A DNA stretch of 64,000 nucleotides, from NCBI GenBank assembly GCA_004144865.1, contig SEAY01000007.1:1-64000 (forward strand), read 5' to 3'. Below the pieces are notes generated by a model. That model was not told where the DNA came from. It worked only from the letters and a program-made list of their open reading frames with translations, and made no database searches. Positions 42,997 through 52,625 of the stretch are shown piece after piece; positions within the stretch are counted from its first letter, which is position 1; the number at the start of each line of letters is the position of its first letter. The DNA comes from Comamonadaceae bacterium. GTDB taxonomy: Bacteria; Pseudomonadota; Gammaproteobacteria; Burkholderiales; Burkholderiaceae_C. Position numbers and translations under genes: made by a program.

Positions 42997-45036
42997 ATGA
43001 CGGAACACCAGCACCAGGCGGAACGGGCCCAGCTCAGCGCCGACATCGAAGCAGCGGCGCTGCAGAAGGCCGAAGAGTTCATCGAGCAGGAGGAGGGCGC
43101 GTCCAACAAGCTGAAAGGCTGGCTGGCCGCCTTCGTCACGCTGGTCGCGGTGGGGATGTCGGGGTACCACCTGTACTCCGCGTACTCCATCGTGCCGGCG
43201 CAGGTCCTGCGCGCCACGCACCTCGCCTTCGTCCTCTTCCTGTGCTTCCTGGTGTTCCCGGTGGCGCGGCGTTACCGCCACCGTGTGATGTGGTGGGATT
43301 GGGTCGCCGCGCTGCTCGCCGTGGCGATGACGTACTACCTGATCCAGGGCGGCGACGACCTCACCGACCGCAACACGACGCCGCTGGCCTGGGACATCTT
43401 CTGGGGCATCACGATGATCGTGCTGGTGCTGGAGGCCATGCGCCGCACCTCCGGCTGGATCATGCCCTTCGTGTGCCTGCTGTTCGTCTCCTACGCGCTG
43501 GCCGGCCCGTGGCTGCCCGCACCCTGGACGCACAAGGGCTACGAGGTGGGCCGCCTCATCGGCGTGATGTACATGACGCTGGAAGGCGTGTTCGGCGTGG
43601 CGCTGGACGTCTCCTCCACCCTCATCATCCTGTTCACCATTTTCGGCGCCTTCCTGCAGTACTCGGGCGCCGGCAAGTTCTATCTCGATTTCTCGTTCTC
43701 CGCGATGGGCGGCAAGCCGACCGGCGCCGGGCGCACGGTGGTGCTCGCGTCGTTCCTGCTGGGCGGGCCGTCCGGTTCGGGCGTGGCGACCACCGTCACG
43801 CTGGGCTCGGTGGCCTACCCGATGCTGGCGAAGGCCGGGTACGAGCGCAATGCGGCCGGCGGCCTGCTCTCGGCGGGCGGACTCGGCGCGATCATCTCGC
43901 CGCCGGTGCTCGGCGCCGCCGCTTTCCTGATCGCCGAGTTCCTGAAGATCTCCTACCTCGACGTGCTGCTGATGGCGGTGATCCCGACCATCCTCTTCTA
44001 TTTCGCGCTGTTCCTGATGGTGGAGATCGACGCGCGCAAGTACGGCATGCACGAGGCCGTGTTCGAGAAGGTCGAATCGGTCTGGAGCCTCACGCGCAAG
44101 TACTGGTTCCACTTCCTGTCGCTGATCTCCATCGTCGTGTTCATGCTCATGGGTTTCTCGCCCGTGATGTCGGTGTTCTGGGCGACGGTGACCTCGCTGG
44201 TCACCAGCATGCTGCGCCGCGACACCGCGCTCGTTCCCTGGGACCTGTTCTCCGGCCGCGGCTTCTGGAAGCGCGTGGGGAGCGCGCCGCTCGTCAAGGC
44301 CATGGAAGGCGGCTCGATCGGCGTGCTCAACGTCGCGGCCACCTGCGCCGGCGCCGGCATCATCGTCGGCGTGGTCACGCTTACCGGCCTGGGGCTGAAG
44401 TTCAGCTCCATCGTGGTCGACTACGCCGGCGGCTCGCTGCTGCTGACGGCCATCTTCACCGCGCTCGTGGTGTGGGTCGTCGGGCTCGCGGTGCCGGTGA
44501 CGGCCTCCTACATCATCTGCGCGGTGGTGGCTGCGCCCGCGCTCATCAAGCTGGGCGTGCCGGAATTCGCCGCCCACATGTTCATCTTCTATTACGCCGT
44601 GCTGTCGGAGGTGTCGCCCCCCACGGCGCTGTCGCCCTTCGCCGCCGCGGCGATCACCGGCGGCGAGCCGTACCGCACCACGCTGCAATGCTGGAAGTAC
44701 TGCATGCCGGCGTTCCTGGTGCCCTTCATGTTCGTGCTCGACGCCGACGGCCTGGGGCTGCTGCTGATGGGGTCGACCAAGGCGCTGGCGACGGCCAACT
44801 GGTGGTCCATCCTGGAGGTGACCGTCACCGGGGCGATCGGCATCGCCGCGCTGGCCGCCGGCTTCCAGGGCTGGGCGCTGCGCCGTACCAACGTGGCGGA
44901 GCGCTGGCTGCTGATAGCCGCCGGCTTCGCGCTCGCGTACCCGAGCTGGATGAGCGACCTGGCGGGGCTCGCCGTCGTCGTCGCCGTGCTGGTGGCGCAA
45001 TACCTGCGCAAGCAGCCTGAGACAATCTCGGCATGA
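42997..45036 (+). CDS. TRAP transporter permease, fused small and large subunits
   Basis: A 679-residue inner-membrane protein typical of the fused DctQM permeases that pair with TAXI binding proteins. After a polar N-terminus come small-subunit helices, then the large-subunit core. Conserved stretches are SSTLIILFTIFGAFLQYSGAGKFYLD, GGPSGSGVATTVTLGSVAYP, GLGAIISPPVLGAAAFLIAEFL and EVSPPTALSPFAAAAITGG. It would drive sodium-dependent uptake. The stop overlaps the following aldolase gene by 4 bp. Confidence 0.95.
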   Translation: MTEHQHQAERAQLSADIEAAALQKAEEFIEQEEGASNKLKGWLAAFVTLVAVGMSGYHLYSAYSIVPAQVLRATHLAFVLFLCFLVFPVARRYRHRVMWWDWVAALLAVAMTYYLIQGGDDLTDRNTTPLAWDIFWGITMIVLVLEAMRRTSGWIMPFVCLLFVSYALAGPWLPAPWTHKGYEVGRLIGVMYMTLEGVFGVALDVSSTLIILFTIFGAFLQYSGAGKFYLDFSFSAMGGKPTGAGRTVVLASFLLGGPSGSGVATTVTLGSVAYPMLAKAGYERNAAGGLLSAGGLGAIISPPVLGAAAFLIAEFLKISYLDVLLMAVIPTILFYFALFLMVEIDARKYGMHEAVFEKVESVWSLTRKYWFHFLSLISIVVFMLMGFSPVMSVFWATVTSLVTSMLRRDTALVPWDLFSGRGFWKRVGSAPLVKAMEGGSIGVLNVAATCAGAGIIVGVVTLTGLGLKFSSIVVDYAGGSLLLTAIFTALVVWVVGLAVPVTASYIICAVVAAPALIKLGVPEFAAHMFIFYYAVLSEVSPPTALSPFAAAAITGGEPYRTTLQCWKYCMPAFLVPFMFVLDADGLGLLLMGSTKALATANWWSILEVTVTGAIGIAALAAGFQGWALRRTNVAERWLLIAAGFALAYPSWMSDLAGLAVVVAVLVAQYLRKQPETISA

Positions 45037-45968
45037 AACAACTAGCCGCGTCCGCCAAGGGCGTCTACCTCATCACCGTCACTCCCTTCACCGACGGCGG
45101 CGCGCTGGACCTCGCCAGCACCGACCGCATGGTGGACTTCCTGCTCGAGAAGGGCGTCACCGGCCTCACCGTGCTGGGCATCATGGGCGAGGCCACCAAG
45201 CTCACCATGGAGGAGTCGCGCAGCTTCGTGAAGCAGGTGCTGGCCCGCGTCGGCGGCAAGGTGCCCGTCGTGGTCGGCGCTTCCGCGCCCGGCTTCGCGG
45301 CGATGAAGGAACTGACGGATTCCGTGATGGACCTGGGCGCATCCGGCGTGATGGTGGCGCCGCCGCCCAGCGTGCGCACCGACGACCAGATCGTCTCGTA
45401 CTTCCAGATGGTCGACGAGACGCTGGGCGCGAAGGTGCCCTGGGTGCTGCAGGACCACCCGGTGTCCACCACCGTGCAGATGTCCACCTCGGTCATCCTG
45501 CGCATCCTGAAGAACTCGTCCACCTGCGTGATGCTCAAGCACGAGGACTGGCCCGGCCTGGCGAAGCTGTCCGCCATCCGCGCCGCGAGCGACAAGGGGG
45601 ACGTCAAGCGCGTGTCCATCCTCACCGGCAACGGTGGCGGCCTGTTCCTGCCCGAAGAGCTCACGCGCGGTGCCGACGGCGCGATGACCGGCTTCGCCTA
45701 TCCCGAGATGATGGTCGACGTGGTCGCGGCGCACGCGCGCGGCGACCGCGAACGCGCGCATGACCTGTTCGACGCCTACCTGCCGCTGGCCAAGTACGAG
45801 CAGCAGGCCGGCGTGGGCCTCGCCGTGCGCAAGTTCCTCTTCAAGGAGCGCGGCGTGATCGCCTCGGACTTCGTGCGCAAGCCGGGGCCGAAGCTGTCGG
45901 CGCAGGATGTGGATGACATCCGGTTCCTGGTGCGGCGGCAGGAGAAGCGGCTGCGCGAGATCGGGTGA
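45033..45968 (+). CDS. dihydrodipicolinate synthase family aldolase
   Basis: A 311-residue (beta/alpha)8 class I aldolase or lyase. Seen are VYLITVTPFTDGGALDL at the N-terminus, GLTVLGIMGEATKLTMEE, and the Schiff-base lysine in CVMLKHEDWPG near residue 171. The YNxP motif of true DHDPS is replaced by LQDHPVST, so it is unlikely to make lysine precursors. Coupling to the TRAP transporter (ATGA overlap) suggests that it acts on the imported compound, perhaps a keto- or hydroxy-acid. Confidence 0.88.
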   Translation: MKQLAASAKGVYLITVTPFTDGGALDLASTDRMVDFLLEKGVTGLTVLGIMGEATKLTMEESRSFVKQVLARVGGKVPVVVGASAPGFAAMKELTDSVMDLGASGVMVAPPPSVRTDDQIVSYFQMVDETLGAKVPWVLQDHPVSTTVQMSTSVILRILKNSSTCVMLKHEDWPGLAKLSAIRAASDKGDVKRVSILTGNGGGLFLPEELTRGADGAMTGFAYPEMMVDVVAAHARGDRERAHDLFDAYLPLAKYEQQAGVGLAVRKFLFKERGVIASDFVRKPGPKLSAQDVDDIRFLVRRQEKRLREIG

Positions 45969-45974
45969 TCGCAC

Positions 45975-46060
45975 GTCGGGGTTCGCCTGCGGGCTCACCC
46001 CGACCTACGGGAGCCACCGAGCGTAGGTCGGGGTAAGCGCGCGCAGCGCCGAACCCCGAC
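45975..46060. repeat. long palindromic intergenic repeat (CGAACCCC family)
   Basis: gtcggggttcg...caccccgacctacg (45975-46009) and cgtaggtcggggt...cgaaccccgac (46022-46060) form an inverted repeat between the convergent aldolase and IclR genes. It is the same family as 27452-27537. Confidence 0.8.
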
Positions 46061-46071
46061 ATCCGCGTCGC

Positions 46072-46887
46072 TCAAGCCCCCGCCAACCGCCGTGAAATTT
46101 CCTGCGCTGCTTCCCGCAGCGGCTCGAGCATCGTCTCCTGCATCACGCGCGGGGAAGTGCGGTTCACCTGGCCGCTGATGTTGATCGAGGCGATGATGCG
46201 ACCCGCGCGGTTCACCACCGGCGCCGCCATCGAGACCAGCCCTTCCTCCAGTTCCTGGTTCACCAGGCACCAGCCCTGGCGGCGCGCCTGCTGCACCTTG
46301 GCCAGCACCGCCTGCGGGTCGACCAGCGTGTGGCGCGTGCGCGGCTCGAGGGGCGCTTCCCGGAGCAGGCGCAGCACCTCTTCGTCGGACAGCCCCGCCA
46401 GCAGCATGCGGCCCATCGACGTGCAATACGCCGGTAGGCGAGAGCCGATGCCCAGCGTGTTGCGCATGATCTTGCGGGTGGACACGCGCAGCACGTAGAC
46501 GATGTCCGCGCCTTCCAGCACGGCGGCGGAACAGGACTCCTTCACCTGTTCGACCAGCGTCTCCATGACCGGCTCGGCCACGTTCCACATCGGCATGGAC
46601 GACAGGTAGGCGAAGCCCAGGTCGAGGATGCGCGGCGTGAGCGTGAACAGCTTGCCGTCGCTCTCCACGTAGCCCAGCGTCTGCAGCGTGAGCAGGATGC
46701 GGCGCGCGCCCGCGCGGGTGAGGCCCGTGCGGCCCGCCACTTCGGTGAGCGTCTGGTGCGGCGCCGCCGCGCTGAACGAGCGGATCACTTCCAGCCCGCG
46801 GGCGAACGACTGCACGTAGGCATCGCCGGGGCGAAGGTCGGCAGTAGGGGCTTGGGCTGGCCGGGGCGTGGTCACGGTAGAATTCAT
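46072..46887 (-). CDS. pcaR: IclR family regulator, PcaR/PcaU-like
   Basis: A 271-residue transcriptional regulator. The N-terminal winged helix reads YVQSFARGLEVIRSFSAA...TLTEVAGRTGLTRAGARRILLTL (residues 25-70). The C-terminal IclR effector domain has RILDLGFAYLSS, GIGSRLPAYCTSMGRMLLAGL and AAPVVNRAGRIIASINISG. It diverges from pcaI with 48 bp between the starts, where a three-part CGAAC operator lies. It probably responds to beta-ketoadipate or protocatechuate; the ligand is inferred from relatives. Confidence 0.9.
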   Translation of the reverse strand: MNSTVTTPRPAQAPTADLRPGDAYVQSFARGLEVIRSFSAAAPHQTLTEVAGRTGLTRAGARRILLTLQTLGYVESDGKLFTLTPRILDLGFAYLSSMPMWNVAEPVMETLVEQVKESCSAAVLEGADIVYVLRVSTRKIMRNTLGIGSRLPAYCTSMGRMLLAGLSDEEVLRLLREAPLEPRTRHTLVDPQAVLAKVQQARRQGWCLVNQELEEGLVSMAAPVVNRAGRIIASINISGQVNRTSPRVMQETMLEPLREAAQEISRRLAGA

Positions 46888-46891
46888 TATA

Positions 46892-46915
46892 CGAACACTT
46901 GTTCGGTATTCGAAC
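46892..46915. promoter_or_regulatory. triple CGAAC operator between the IclR gene and pcaI
   Basis: Three 5-bp units in alternating orientation, CGAAC (46892), GTTCG (46901) and CGAAC (46911), lie roughly one helical turn apart. IclR regulators of the PcaU/PobR group bind arrays of three 10-bp repeats, so this is a strong candidate site for control of both genes. Confidence 0.7.
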
Positions 46916-46935
46916 AAGCCTGGAAGGATTCCGGC

Positions 46936-47637
46936 ATGATCAACAAGATCGCGTCTTCCGTCGCGGAGGCGCTCAAGGACGTGAAGGACGGCTCCACCGT
47001 CCTCATCGGCGGCTTCGGCACGGCGGGCATCCCCGCCGAACTGATCGACGGCCTTATCGAACAGGGCGCGAAGGACCTCACCGTCGTCAACAACAACGCG
47101 GGCAATGCGGACTACGGCCTCGCCGCGCTGCTGAAGGCCGGCCGCGTGCGCAAGATCATCTGCAGCTTCCCGCGCCAGGTGGACAGCTACGTGTTCGACG
47201 AGCTGTACCGCAGCGGCAAGCTCGAACTCGAACTGGTGCCGCAGGGCAACCTGGCCGAACGCATCCGCGCGGCAGGCGCCGGCATCGGCGCCTTCTTCTG
47301 CCCCACCGCGTATGGCACCGAACTGGCCAAGGGCAAGGAAACGCGCGAGATCGGCGGCAAGCACTACGTGCTCGAGTACCCGATCCACGGCGACGTGGCG
47401 CTGATCAAGGCGGAGGCGGGCGACCGGTGGGGCAACCTCGTCTATCGCATGTCCGCGCGCAACTTCGGCCCGGTGATGGCCACGGCGGCGAAGCACACCG
47501 TCGCCACGGTGCACGCGATCAGGGAGCTGGGCGAACTGGACCCGGAAGCCGTGGTCACGCCCGGCATCTACGTCAGCAAGATCGTGAAGATCGCTCGCGT
47601 CGCCACCCAGGCCGGCGGATTCAAGAAGGCAGCCTGA
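46936..47637 (+). CDS. pcaI: 3-oxoadipate CoA-transferase subunit A
   Basis: Small-subunit A of the succinyl-CoA:3-oxoadipate CoA-transferase, 233 residues. Seen are VLIGGFGTAGIPAELIDGL near residue 23, VNNNAGNADYGLAALL, and YGTELAKGKETREIGGKHYVLE near 135. It activates 3-oxoadipate to its CoA ester at the end of the beta-ketoadipate pathway. pcaJ follows 1 bp later and pcaF after that. Confidence 0.95.
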   Translation: MINKIASSVAEALKDVKDGSTVLIGGFGTAGIPAELIDGLIEQGAKDLTVVNNNAGNADYGLAALLKAGRVRKIICSFPRQVDSYVFDELYRSGKLELELVPQGNLAERIRAAGAGIGAFFCPTAYGTELAKGKETREIGGKHYVLEYPIHGDVALIKAEAGDRWGNLVYRMSARNFGPVMATAAKHTVATVHAIRELGELDPEAVVTPGIYVSKIVKIARVATQAGGFKKAA

Positions 47638-47638
47638 C

Positions 47639-48280
47639 ATGAGCTACCAGAAACGCACCAAGGACCAGCTGGCCGCGCGCGTGGCGCAGGACATCCACGA
47701 TGGCGCCTACGTGAACCTCGGCATCGGGCAGCCGACGGCCGTGGCCAACCACATCCCGGCCGGCCGCGAGGTCATCCTGCAAAGCGAGAACGGCATCCTG
47801 GGCATGGGCCCGGCGCCTGCCGCGGGCGAGGAAGACTACGACCTGATCAACGCCGGCAAGCAGCCCGTGTCGCTGCTCCGCGGCGGCGCGTACTTCCACC
47901 ACGCCGACTCGTTCGCGATGATGCGCGGCGGCCACCTCGACATCTGCGTGCTCGGCGCGTTCCAGGTCTCGGCCAAGGGCGACCTGGCCAACTGGAGCAC
48001 GGGCGAGCCCGGCGCCATCCCCGCCGTGGGCGGCGCGATGGACCTCGCCATCGGCGCCAAGCAGACCTGGGTGATGATGGACCTGCTCACCAAGAAGGGC
48101 GAGAGCAAGATCGTGGAGCGCTGCACCTATCCCCTCACGGGCATCGCCTGCGTGAAGCGCATCTACACCGACCTGTGCACGCTGGAGTGCACGCCGCAGG
48201 GGCTGAAGCTGGTCGACAAGGTCGACGGCCTGGCGCACGCGGAACTCGAACAACTCATCGGCCTGCCGATCGCGGCCTGA
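47639..48280 (+). CDS. pcaJ: 3-oxoadipate CoA-transferase subunit B
   Basis: A 213-residue beta subunit carrying the catalytic glutamate in QSENGILGMGP near residue 50. YVNLGIGQPTAVANHIPAG and GAMDLAIGAKQTWVMM are further family blocks. It forms a heteromer with PcaI, and the reading frames are separated by one base. Confidence 0.96.
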   Translation: MSYQKRTKDQLAARVAQDIHDGAYVNLGIGQPTAVANHIPAGREVILQSENGILGMGPAPAAGEEDYDLINAGKQPVSLLRGGAYFHHADSFAMMRGGHLDICVLGAFQVSAKGDLANWSTGEPGAIPAVGGAMDLAIGAKQTWVMMDLLTKKGESKIVERCTYPLTGIACVKRIYTDLCTLECTPQGLKLVDKVDGLAHAELEQLIGLPIAA

Positions 48281-48296
48281 CAACCTGGAGACGACC

Positions 48297-49502
<1,206 letters not shown>

Positions 49503-49513
49503 CGCCTGCGGCG

Positions 49514-49620
49514 ATCCTGGGTCCCCGCCTGCGCGGGGACGACGGCTCCCTTCCGTCATTCCCGCGCAGCGGAAATCCAGGGCTCCCTCGTCATTCCCGC
49601 GCAGGCGGGAATCCAGGGCA
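49514..49620. repeat. cluster of three REP-like arms
   Basis: Arms at about 49514-49542, 49555-49583 and 49590-49620 share the tcccgcgcaggcggga core in varied orientation. The middle one is damaged (cgcgcagcggaaa). The cluster fills the 159-bp gap between pcaF and the SDR gene. Confidence 0.8.
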
Positions 49621-49661
49621 TCGAAGTAGCGGCCGCCAGGCCGCGCAGTTCCCCCCTTCCC

Positions 49662-50390
49662 ATGAGCAAGCAACAAGCCACCCTCGTCACCGGCGCCAGT
49701 GCCGGCATCGGCCGCGCCATCGCGGAGGCGCTGTTCGCGCAAGGCCGGCACGTCGTGAACATCGACTACCGCCTGCCCGACTGGTCGCACCCGCAGCTGT
49801 CCTCCTTCCAGGCCGACCTCACGAAGGCGGAGGAGACGCAGGCCGCCGGCGCGCAGGCCGCCCGCGAGTTCGACATCACCGCGCTCGTCAACAACGCCGG
49901 CGCCACGCGCCCCGGCACGATAGACACGCAGACCGCCGCCGACCTGGCGTACGTCAATGCGCTCACGCTGCAGGCGACGATGCTGCTCACGCAGGCCTGC
50001 CTGCCTTCGCTGCGCGCCTGCGGGCGCGGGCGCATCGTCAACATGGCTTCGCGCGCGGCGCTCGGCAAGACCGAGCGCATCGCCTACTCCGCCGCCAAGG
50101 CGGGGCTCGTCGGCATGACGCGCACCATGGCCATGGAACTGGGCGGCGACGGCATCACGGTGAACGCGATCGCCCCCGGGCCTATCGCCACCGAGCTGTT
50201 CCGCCAGAGCAATCCCGAGGGCGCGCCGCGCACGCAGCGCATCCTCGACAGCATCGTCGTCAAGCGCATGGGCACGCCCGAGGACGTGGCGCGCGCCGCG
50301 CTCTTCTTCCTGCACCCCGACAACGGTTTCGTCACGGGCCAGGTGCTGTACGTCTGTGGCGGCACCACCCTGGGCCTCGCGCCCGTTTGA
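49662..50390 (+). CDS. short-chain dehydrogenase/reductase (SDR)
   Basis: A 242-residue Rossmann oxidoreductase. Seen are the NAD(P) motif TGASAGIGRAIAEAL near residue 10, NNAG near 83, the catalytic Ser in NMASRAALG, YSAAK with catalytic Tyr and Lys near 146, and APGPIATELF. Asp in NIDYRLPDW after the second strand could favour NAD. The substrate is unknown; its place between pcaF and a Bug binding protein suggests a role in aromatic or hydroxy-acid breakdown. Confidence 0.88.
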   Translation: MSKQQATLVTGASAGIGRAIAEALFAQGRHVVNIDYRLPDWSHPQLSSFQADLTKAEETQAAGAQAAREFDITALVNNAGATRPGTIDTQTAADLAYVNALTLQATMLLTQACLPSLRACGRGRIVNMASRAALGKTERIAYSAAKAGLVGMTRTMAMELGGDGITVNAIAPGPIATELFRQSNPEGAPRTQRILDSIVVKRMGTPEDVARAALFFLHPDNGFVTGQVLYVCGGTTLGLAPV

Positions 50391-50417
50391 AGTTCTCCCC
50401 CTGAAAGCAGTAGCAAC

Positions 50418-51419
50418 ATGAAAGATTCCAAGATCCTCACCCGGCGCGGCTTCACCCTGGCGCTGGCCGCCGGCGTCGCGGCCGGCAGCTTCGCGGCGCT
50501 GCCCGCCGCCGCGCAGGCGAACTATCCCGCCAAGCCGATCACCATCGTCGTGCCCTTCGCGGCCGGCGGCACCACGGACATCCTCGCCCGCGTGATCGGC
50601 GAGGCGCTGAAGAAGGAGCTGGGCCAGCCGGTCGTGATCGACAACCGCGCCGGCGCGGGCGGCAACATCGGCGGCGCGTTGGCAGCGAAGGCTGCCGCCG
50701 ACGGCTACACGCTGTTCATGGGCACGGTGGGCACGCACGCGATCAACGCGTCGCTGTACAAGAAGATGCCTTTCGACCCGATCAAGGACTTCGCCCCGCT
50801 GACGCGCGTGGCCATGGTGCCCAACCTGCTGGTGGCCCATCCGACGCGCCCGTACAAGACGGTGCAGGAACTGGTGGCCTATGCCAAGGCCAACCCGGGC
50901 AAGGTGACCTTCGGCTCGTCCGGCAACGGCAGCTCCATCCACCTCTCCGGCGAGCTGTTCGACAGCATGGCCAAGGTGGACATGATCCACGTGCCGTACA
51001 AGGGCAGCGCCCCGGCCGTGTCCGACCTGATCGGCGGCCAGATCGACATCATGTTCGACAACATGCCCTCGGCCATCCAGCACGTGCGCAGCGGCCGCCT
51101 GAAGGCCATCGCGGTGACCACCGCCAAGCGCTCGCCCGAGCTGCCGAACGTGCCGACCATCGCCGAAGCCGGCGTGCCCGGCTACGAAGCGACTTCGTGG
51201 TTCGGCATGTTCGCGCCCGCCGCGACGCCGGCGCCCATCGTCACGCGCCTGAACACCGCGCTGGTGAAGGTGTTGAGCGACGCCGACGTGAAGAAGAAGC
51301 TGGCCGAGCAGGGCGCCGAGCCCTATGCCGAGAAGCCGGAGCAGTTCGCCGAGTTCATCCGCAAGGAGACGGCGAAGTGGAGCCAGGTGGTGAAGGCCTC
51401 GGGCGCGAGCGTGGACTGA
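50418..51419 (+). CDS. Bug family tripartite tricarboxylate binding protein
   Basis: A 333-residue extracytoplasmic binding protein with a Tat-like or long Sec signal (LTRRGFTLALAAGVAAGSFAALPAAAQ). The Bug family markers are YPAKPITIVVPFAAGGTTDILARVIGEAL, VIDNRAGAGGNIGG, FGSSGNGSSIHLSGELF and PYKGSAPAVSDLIGGQIDIMFD. Bug proteins bind small carboxylates or aromatic acids; no TctA/TctB membrane genes lie nearby. It is followed by a repeat with a terminator. Confidence 0.93.
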   Translation: MKDSKILTRRGFTLALAAGVAAGSFAALPAAAQANYPAKPITIVVPFAAGGTTDILARVIGEALKKELGQPVVIDNRAGAGGNIGGALAAKAAADGYTLFMGTVGTHAINASLYKKMPFDPIKDFAPLTRVAMVPNLLVAHPTRPYKTVQELVAYAKANPGKVTFGSSGNGSSIHLSGELFDSMAKVDMIHVPYKGSAPAVSDLIGGQIDIMFDNMPSAIQHVRSGRLKAIAVTTAKRSPELPNVPTIAEAGVPGYEATSWFGMFAPAATPAPIVTRLNTALVKVLSDADVKKKLAEQGAEPYAEKPEQFAEFIRKETAKWSQVVKASGASVD

Positions 51420-51424
51420 TCGCC

Positions 51425-51524
51425 GTCGTCCCCGCGCAGGCGGGGACCCAGGGCATTCCGGGAAGGCGGCCATCGGCCGCCTTTTTCTTTGGGCGCCCTG
51501 GATTCCCGCCTGCGCGCGAATGAC
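51425..51524. repeat. REP/BIME-like two-arm repeat with central terminator
   Basis: It has the same design as 41310-41410: left arm gtcgtccccgcgcaggcggg, right arm cctggattcccgcctgcgcg, and a terminator in between. Confidence 0.85.
51463..51486 (+). terminator. terminator of the first Bug gene
   Basis: AAGGCGGCC-atc-GGCCGCCTT followed by TTT, 45 bp past the stop and enclosed by repeat arms. Confidence 0.9.
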
Positions 51525-51637
51525 GGAGTGCGGGGTTTTTCCGCCGCCGGAAAACTGAATTCCGGCTCCGCCCCTTCCCATCCCCGGAAGCCGCGCCCAC
51601 ACTGCGCCGGACCTGATAACAGGAAGGATCCCCAGGA

Positions 51638-52561
51638 ATGGCGACGCGCATCGGATGGATCGGCCTCGGACGCATGGGCGAGGCGATGGTCAAGCGGCTG
51701 CTGAAGGCGGGCCACGCGGTCAGCGTGTGGAACCGCACCCGCAGCAAGGCCGAGCCGCTGGCGGAGTACGGTGCCGGGATCGCCCGCAGCAAACTCGACC
51801 TGGCGGCCTGCGACGTGGTGTTCACGATGGTGTCCACCACCGACGACCTGAAGGAAGTGCTGTTCGCCGAGGGCGGGCTCGTCACGGGCGAGAGGAAGCC
51901 ACAGGTCGTGGTGGACAGTTCCTCGATCTCGCAGGAAGGCTCCGCCGAGATCCGCGAGCGCCTGGAGGCGCTGGGTGTCGCCTACCTGTGTGCGCCGGTG
52001 TCGGGCAACGCGAAGGTCGCCAAGGCGGGCAAGCTGCTCATCGTCGCTTCCGGCCCGAAGGACCTGTACGAGAAGGCCCAGCCCTACCTGCAGGCGATGG
52101 GCCGCAAGGCGATGTGGGTGGGCGAGGGCGAGCTGGCCCGCATCTGGAAGATCGCCCACAACACGATGTTCGGCGTCGTCATCCAGAACCTGTGCGAGAT
52201 CACCGTGCTGGCCGAGAAGGCCGGCATCCCGCGCCACGTGTTCCTCGAGAGCATCAACGACTCGGTGCTCGGCTCCATGTACACGAAGTACAAGACGCCG
52301 ATGCTCACCAACCTCACGTTCGACCAGGTGACCTTCACGCCGAAGCTGCTGCTCAAGGACATGGACCTGGGCATGGGCGCGGCACGCGCCTACGGCGTCG
52401 CCATGCCGGCGGCCGCCGCCACCCGCGAATCGGTTTCACGCCTGGTCGGCCGCGGCCACGACCACATCGACTTCGCCGTCCTGCTGGTGGAAATGGCGAA
52501 GGACGCCGGCCTCGAACTCACGCCCGACAACGTGCCCATGGCCGACGGCCTGGAATCGTAG
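51638..52561 (+). CDS. NAD(P)-dependent oxidoreductase, 3-hydroxyisobutyrate dehydrogenase family
   Basis: A 307-residue beta-hydroxyacid dehydrogenase with the nucleotide motif GWIGLGRMGEAMVKRLLKAGH near the N-terminus, VSTTDDLKEVLF, the substrate block VSGNAKVAKAGKLLIVASG and the catalytic Lys in RIWKIAHN near residue 171. FLESINDSVLGS and KDMDLGMGAARAYGVAMP follow. The exact substrate (hydroxyisobutyrate, tartronate semialdehyde or another) cannot be fixed. It is placed between two Bug binding-protein genes, so it likely handles an imported acid. Confidence 0.88.
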   Translation: MATRIGWIGLGRMGEAMVKRLLKAGHAVSVWNRTRSKAEPLAEYGAGIARSKLDLAACDVVFTMVSTTDDLKEVLFAEGGLVTGERKPQVVVDSSSISQEGSAEIRERLEALGVAYLCAPVSGNAKVAKAGKLLIVASGPKDLYEKAQPYLQAMGRKAMWVGEGELARIWKIAHNTMFGVVIQNLCEITVLAEKAGIPRHVFLESINDSVLGSMYTKYKTPMLTNLTFDQVTFTPKLLLKDMDLGMGAARAYGVAMPAAAATRESVSRLVGRGHDHIDFAVLLVEMAKDAGLELTPDNVPMADGLES

Positions 52562-52625
52562 GCTGGGTGGCCCGCAGGGCACCCCAGCGTTTTGTGTCCC
52601 GAACAACGCACCAGGAGACATAGAC

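Noticed and set aside
43242-45020. 592-codon frame overlapping the TRAP permease
   Set aside because: It is the +1 shadow of the permease gene, Arg/Gly/His-rich, with no domains.
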